Positions 60,702-64,000 of a stretch of 64,000 nt of DNA are shown here, one piece after another. The notes under the pieces are model-generated. The model searched no databases. It was not told the origin of the DNA and was given only the letters and a program-made list of their open reading frames with translations. The DNA comes from Setoptus koraiensis. Taxonomy: Eukaryota > Arthropoda. Each line of letters opens with the position of its first letter. Within the stretch, counting starts at the first letter, position 1. Both the position numbers and the translations under genes were made by a program. Location of the stretch: the NCBI GenBank assembly GCA_048013815.1, contig CM106586.1, positions 14,260,001-14,324,000 of the forward strand, given 5' to 3'.

Positions 60702-62997
60702 CTATGAGAGTAACCAATCAGGGTGAAAGTAATGATAATAATAAGTCATTTCGCATTAGCTCTAGTTAAAATAGTTCAAAGCAACTGTGGATGTACAGAT
60801 TCTCTGCATTAATTATATGAATTCGACTTACTCTAGTCCATGGATGATTGAAAACCTGCTCGGCTGAATAACGTTTCTCTGGTTCGGCAGTCAACATTGA
60901 CCTAATGAGATCTTTGGCATGAACTGATACTTTGTCCCAATATGGCGATGCAAATGTGAATTCCCCAGCCAAAATAGCATCAAATAGTTCGTCTTGATCG
61001 CTTTCATTTTCACTCGAAAATGGAGGATAACCACAAAGTAATATAAAGCATATGATTCCGGTGGACCAAACGTCGACCTTGTACTCATAACCAGTCTCAC
61101 TTAGCATTTCCGGTGACACGTAAAATGCTCTATAAGAATCAACAAACAGAAAGAAAATTAATTGATAAGACAACTAATATACTAGTTGAATTTGGATGAG
61201 AGTATATGCATTGACTTACGTTCCACAAACTGTGTAAAGAGGTCCGGTCACCTCAACGGCTAGACCGAAATCAGCCAGTTTCACTGATTGACTTCCATCA
61301 TCTTGAACTGAGATTAGTAGATTTTCTGGTTTGATATCGCGATGGACAATTCCTTGGGAATGTAAATAGGTTAAAGCAGATGATAGGTTGTAGATCATGG
61401 TTGCTACGTCTGGTTCGCTGAACTTGGTCACGGTCGATATGGCATCGAAAAGGTCACCATCCTGCACGAGCTCTAAGATTAGATACAGTTGTTTGGGATA
61501 GTCAAACTCTTCAATCAACGTTACTATGTTGGCATGCTTAAGTTTCTTCAAAATATTGACTTCACTGTATATCATATCTTCTTTGCCTCTGCATTTTAGT
61601 TTGTCTATTAATTTCAAGGCACAAAATTGTTGATTAGATTTGTTCATACAACAATAGACCACTGAAAAGTGCCCATCGCCAATCGGACGTCCAACGTCAT
61701 ATCTGAGAGTAAGTTCTTTAGGAAATATAAGATGAGATGTTGTCATCATCACTTTAGCTTTGTTATTCGCGCTATCAACGGATTGTTGGTAACTGCTCTT
61801 TTGTTCCACTATATCATCTAATTTCTTATCGCTATTTTGTGTGGGTATAGTTGACTTGTGATTAGCATTAGGTGTTTTACTTGCCGGTGTTGTAGTGCTA
61901 CTTTTTGTTTCTTTTCTTTGATTAGTTTTATTTGATAGGATTCCACCATTGGCAGTCCCTTGACTAGAAGTTTTGTTGGGAGTTGCTTTGGCAATAGAAA
62001 GTTTTGTTCTATATGGTGTTCTAGTTTTTGGGGTTACTGACATCTGGTTGATACTTGTTCTGCTAGTTGGAGTCTGTGTTTTTGGCGTCAAAACGCAAAC
62101 ACCATTAGGTGTCGCGCCTGGAGCTGGGGTCCTATTATTAATATTGGCACTGTTCTTTGGCCTTGAGACAGGTGATCTAGCACCACCGTTTGCTGATGGT
62201 GTATCAGCTGGTTCTAGATTGAGCGCTAGTGAGGCTTTTAGTGCTCTAGACTTGGGAGCACTTGTTATACAAGCTGAATTGCGAATAAGCCAATTCATCT
62301 TTTCGTGAGCAAAATTGTATTCCATGGGTACAAAAGATTCAATTGATGAACATAAGTAAGTACTTCCGCCATAAAATGCTTCCAATGCGTTCACTAATTG
62401 TCCTTGAGAATCAAATATAAACCTAACTCCTTTACTGAGAGATATTTGATCGGCTAGCAATCGTGTTAGATCATTCAAAAGAGCATCAAAAGATCTTATT
62501 TTTTCTGTATTTAGGGCATAGTTCATGCCTGTAAAAAACTTGTCTCCATTTATGAAGAATCGAATCCTCTTGGCTCGATATCTATTCAATTGTAATTCAT
62601 ACAGTTTGCAGTATCGCACAGATTGACTGAGATTGTTGCCTGTATTTGTTTGAGCTTCGATGTTGTCAGTACTGTCCGAAGATCTACTGTCGCATGTATT
62701 CTCTTGTTTTGGTACAACTAATACATGACCATTGACTTCCTCATTTGACGTCTTTTCCTTAGAATCCATCTTTGGTGTATTAATTGTATTCAATTTACTA
62801 TTACAAGCTGCTCGTATAACTTCCATCGATTTAAGATTGGCTCCTTTCATAGGGGTTACTCGCATTGGATGAATATGAGATATTGGCGGTGGCGACGCGG
62901 AAGACCGAGATAGGGACGATGATGTTTCACTCGATGAAGATGCATGGTTTATCATTAGGCGAGGACTCATTTCTCGAGGAAGATATCCGAAATTCAT
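60621..62997 (-). CDS. DCLK: Doublecortin-like Ser/Thr protein kinase (DCLK family), three coding exons
   Basis: Predicted 718-residue protein from exons 62997-61220, 61129-60832 and 60701-60621. In the known family, the DCX domain binds microtubules and the CaMK-group kinase domain phosphorylates Ser/Thr substrates, acting on the cytoskeleton. Visible here: a Ser-rich N-terminus (1-60); one DCX domain (about 142-228) with the family signature RSFDALL; a basic Thr-Pro-rich linker (about 245-425); and a kinase domain (about 433-690). Kinase landmarks are the Gly loop IGDGHFSVV, K462 in CALKLID, E479 of helix C, HRDIKPEN (D554), DFG (D576), SPE in place of APE, and DVWSTG. The start ATG is preceded in frame by a TAA 15 bases upstream, and an AG acceptor-like site 3 bases upstream suggests a 5'UTR intron. 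The first two exons are very secure; the third is inferred from splice phase. The second DCX domain usual in DCLK1/ZYG-8-type proteins is not visible. Confidence 0.93.
60702..60831 (-). other. DCLK: DCLK intron 2 (130 bp, phase 0)
   Basis: The GTAAGT donor directly follows HPWTR. The proposed acceptor is CTCATAG ending at 60702, preceded by a pyrimidine-biased stretch. The phase-0 join opens a 26-codon frame with a stop. The donor is strong. The acceptor choice is less certain because a second reading frame over the next exon also looks coding-like. Confidence 0.65.
60832..61129 (-). other. DCLK: DCLK coding exon 2: kinase C-lobe
   Basis: 298 nt encoding residues 593-692. It carries the P+1 region (AFYVSPEM), the conserved DVWSTGIICFILLCGYPPF helix F segment, an acidic ENESDQDELF insert before the AILAGEF stretch, and the closing subdomain XI Arg within EKRYSAEQVFNHPW. 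It ends at AGA followed by GTAAGT (GT at 60831-60830), leaving phase 0. Confidence 0.94.
61130..61219 (-). other. DCLK: DCLK intron 1 (90 bp, phase 2)
   Basis: Donor GTAAGT starts at 61219; acceptor TTCTTATAG ends at 61130. Joining gives V-C-G-T-A-F-Y-V-S-P-E across the junction, the expected end of a kinase activation segment. The intron splits the codon of the conserved Thr (residue 593) in that segment. The in-frame join across a conserved motif makes the intron nearly certain. Confidence 0.95.
61700..62265 (-). other. DCLK: DCLK linker rich in Thr-Pro motifs
   Basis: Residues about 245-432 between the DCX and kinase domains are low-complexity, rich in Thr, Pro, Asn, Ser and Lys. They hold at least ten Thr-Pro dipeptides, including two similar blocks (LTPKTQTP near residue 303 and VTPKTRTP near residue 321), plus one Ser-Pro. 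Thr-Pro sites are typical targets of proline-directed kinases (CDK, MAPK), and basic Pro/Thr-rich linkers often add microtubule affinity. Both roles are inference. Confidence 0.7.
62314..62574 (-). other. DCLK: DCX (doublecortin) microtubule-binding domain, N-terminal type
   Basis: Residues about 142-228 of the DCLK protein. The order of motifs matches the N-terminal DCX repeat of doublecortin/DCLK proteins: a basic start (KRIRFFINGDK), then FTGMNYAL, RSFDALLNDLT, GVRFIFD, and a closing STYLCSS...EYN segment followed by an Asn-Trp pair like the N-DC end. From family knowledge this fold binds between tubulin protofilaments. No second copy is seen in the 200 residues before the kinase, where the C-terminal DCX would normally sit. 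Confidence 0.92.
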
Positions 62998-64000
62998 TGA
63001 CTGTTTGTTCCAAAGTTATCCTTTTTTGTATCTTTTTTCTGTCCTTATATTGATGGAATTCATGAGTTTTTGATATCTGTATGAATATAGTTTACCAAAA
63101 GACAATGTGACAACAAAAGTTATTGTTCAAAACTTAAGTTGTGAGTCATACTGGCAATAGGTAGTGTGTTTGAGCGTTTCGATGCTTATCACGCTAGCCG
63201 CCCACACTCAAATATGTTAGAAAAAATGTAATGCTGCTTCTTGTTCTCTCGTTAGTCGAGGTGGATTCGCAGATTAAGATGTTGTTACTGAATTACAACG
63301 ATGACTAGAGGAAATATGGAAGCTATAACAGTTTGAAAAAACATATTGCTATCTCAGATTGTTAGTGTCGTTAATTTGTTTGTATTGTTATGAGTTTTGT
63401 TTCAAAAATAGATTTGAGTTATATTACGCACTTCAGGTATGATGCTTGGTAATAGAGGCGATAGTTTTCTCCAGTTTAGACACTTTTCCATTTTCAGCGA
63501 ATAATTATAATTCTATGTGTGGCGTCATTGATTGAGTAAGATGGCACAGAGCCATAGAAAGTGTAACCAAAGAGACTTTTTTGCGCAAGCCTCTTTTCTA
63601 TATCGATAGTAAGTTATGTGTGTATAGTCTTAAGAATATCATATAAGAACCGTTGCCAATGATGCGACTTTAAATTGAATCTCATATAAAATTTTTCAAA
63701 GACTAAGAGCTGAATGAAGAGTTACAGTTGAATGGTGTATGGTGTGTGAGCTAAAATAATGTCTTGCCTCAATCAACTTATTTCTGTGCACAACAAGCAT
63801 CTGTGGATGCCGTTAAGTCACTAATCAATTAATTTTTTGTCAAGAGAAACGCGTCAACATCAGTTGTTAGTGTTAGGCTTATCTCTATTGATCAGAGGTT
63901 CTGATTGATGGTTGTGGATTTGTTTCTTAGTGATTCTGCGGTGAAACCAATAAATAATACATGTTGTTGTGTAAATAAATTGTATCTGTTTATGCTGCTG
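62998..64000 (-). other. Upstream flank of DCLK (5'UTR/intron/promoter side), AT-rich
   Basis: About 1 kb of AT-rich, repeat-poor sequence upstream of the DCLK start. An ACAAACAG acceptor-like site 3 bases before the ATG suggests that the 5'UTR is spliced. I see no clear TATA box, no conserved protein-coding exon and no RNA gene, and the upstream exon is not identified. Confidence 0.5.

Larger units (their letters stand above)
61220..62997 (-). other. DCLK: DCLK coding exon 1: N-terminus, DCX domain, linker and kinase N-lobe to activation loop
   Basis: A single 1,778-nt exon encodes residues 1-592 plus two bases of codon 593. Such a long uninterrupted exon spanning both the DCX domain and two thirds of the kinase suggests intron loss in this lineage. 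It ends with AAC followed by a consensus GTAAGT donor (GT at 61219-61218). The unspliced frame stops at once in the intron (TAA at 61218-61216), so splicing is required. Codon use is AT-rich compared with the sequence left of 57 kb. Confidence 0.95.

Noticed and set aside
61700-62265. Hidden second DCX domain in the linker
   Set aside because: The stretch is Thr/Pro/Asn-rich low-complexity sequence without the DCX core motifs (GDxxFxG, SFDxLL).
61973-62308. Plus-strand ORF of 111 codons inside DCLK exon 1
   Set aside because: Antisense shadow of the DCLK coding exon.

Overview
The window is metazoan nuclear DNA, most likely from an arthropod or another ecdysozoan. This rests on short spliceosomal introns with GTAAGT donors and AG acceptors, an animal-specific gene family (doublecortin-like kinase), many intact CpG dinucleotides, and very dense CAA/CAG-type triplet tracts. 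No mitochondrial, bacterial or viral gene is visible. I cannot name the species; a mite-like or insect-like genome is only a guess.

Only one protein-coding gene can be supported: a doublecortin-like protein kinase (DCLK family) on the minus strand, with coding sequence from about 62,997 down to 60,621. It has three coding exons (62997-61220, 61129-60832, 60701-60621) and introns of 90 and 130 bp. The predicted protein is 718 residues: a Ser-rich N-terminus, one doublecortin (DCX) domain, a long Thr-Pro-rich linker, and a complete Ser/Thr kinase domain with all catalytic motifs. A polyadenylation signal lies about 130 nt after the stop. A second, unrecognised minus-strand ORF with its own possible acceptor and poly(A) signal lies just downstream (60,138-60,321) and may be an alternative last exon or another gene.

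The other roughly 58 kb (1 to about 58,400) has no ORF with a recognisable domain. It is a repeat-rich, comparatively GC-rich, CpG-containing non-coding domain: (TTG)n/(CAA)n tracts on both strands, long (GT)n/(AC)n and (GA)n microsatellites, and many short minisatellites with unit lengths of 9-24 bp (10, 11, 12 and 17 bp recur). It also holds a striking set of perfect or near-perfect hairpins and palindromes, and over-represented palindromic octamers (TCAGCTGA, TTACGTAA). It could be a gene desert, a regulatory domain, or the introns of a gene whose exons lie outside the window.

At about 57.4-58.0 kb the character changes to AT-rich, repeat-poor DNA that contains the kinase gene. The coding part is therefore visibly less GC-rich than the adjacent non-coding part, the reverse of the usual trend. 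The most interesting leads are the single-DCX kinase architecture, the pre-miRNA-like hairpins (14,243-14,303 and 24,825-24,894), an 18-bp inverted repeat enclosing an (AC)n microsatellite (23,381-23,445), a 20-bp perfect hairpin (17,201-17,248), and convergent TTG/CAA tract pairs.
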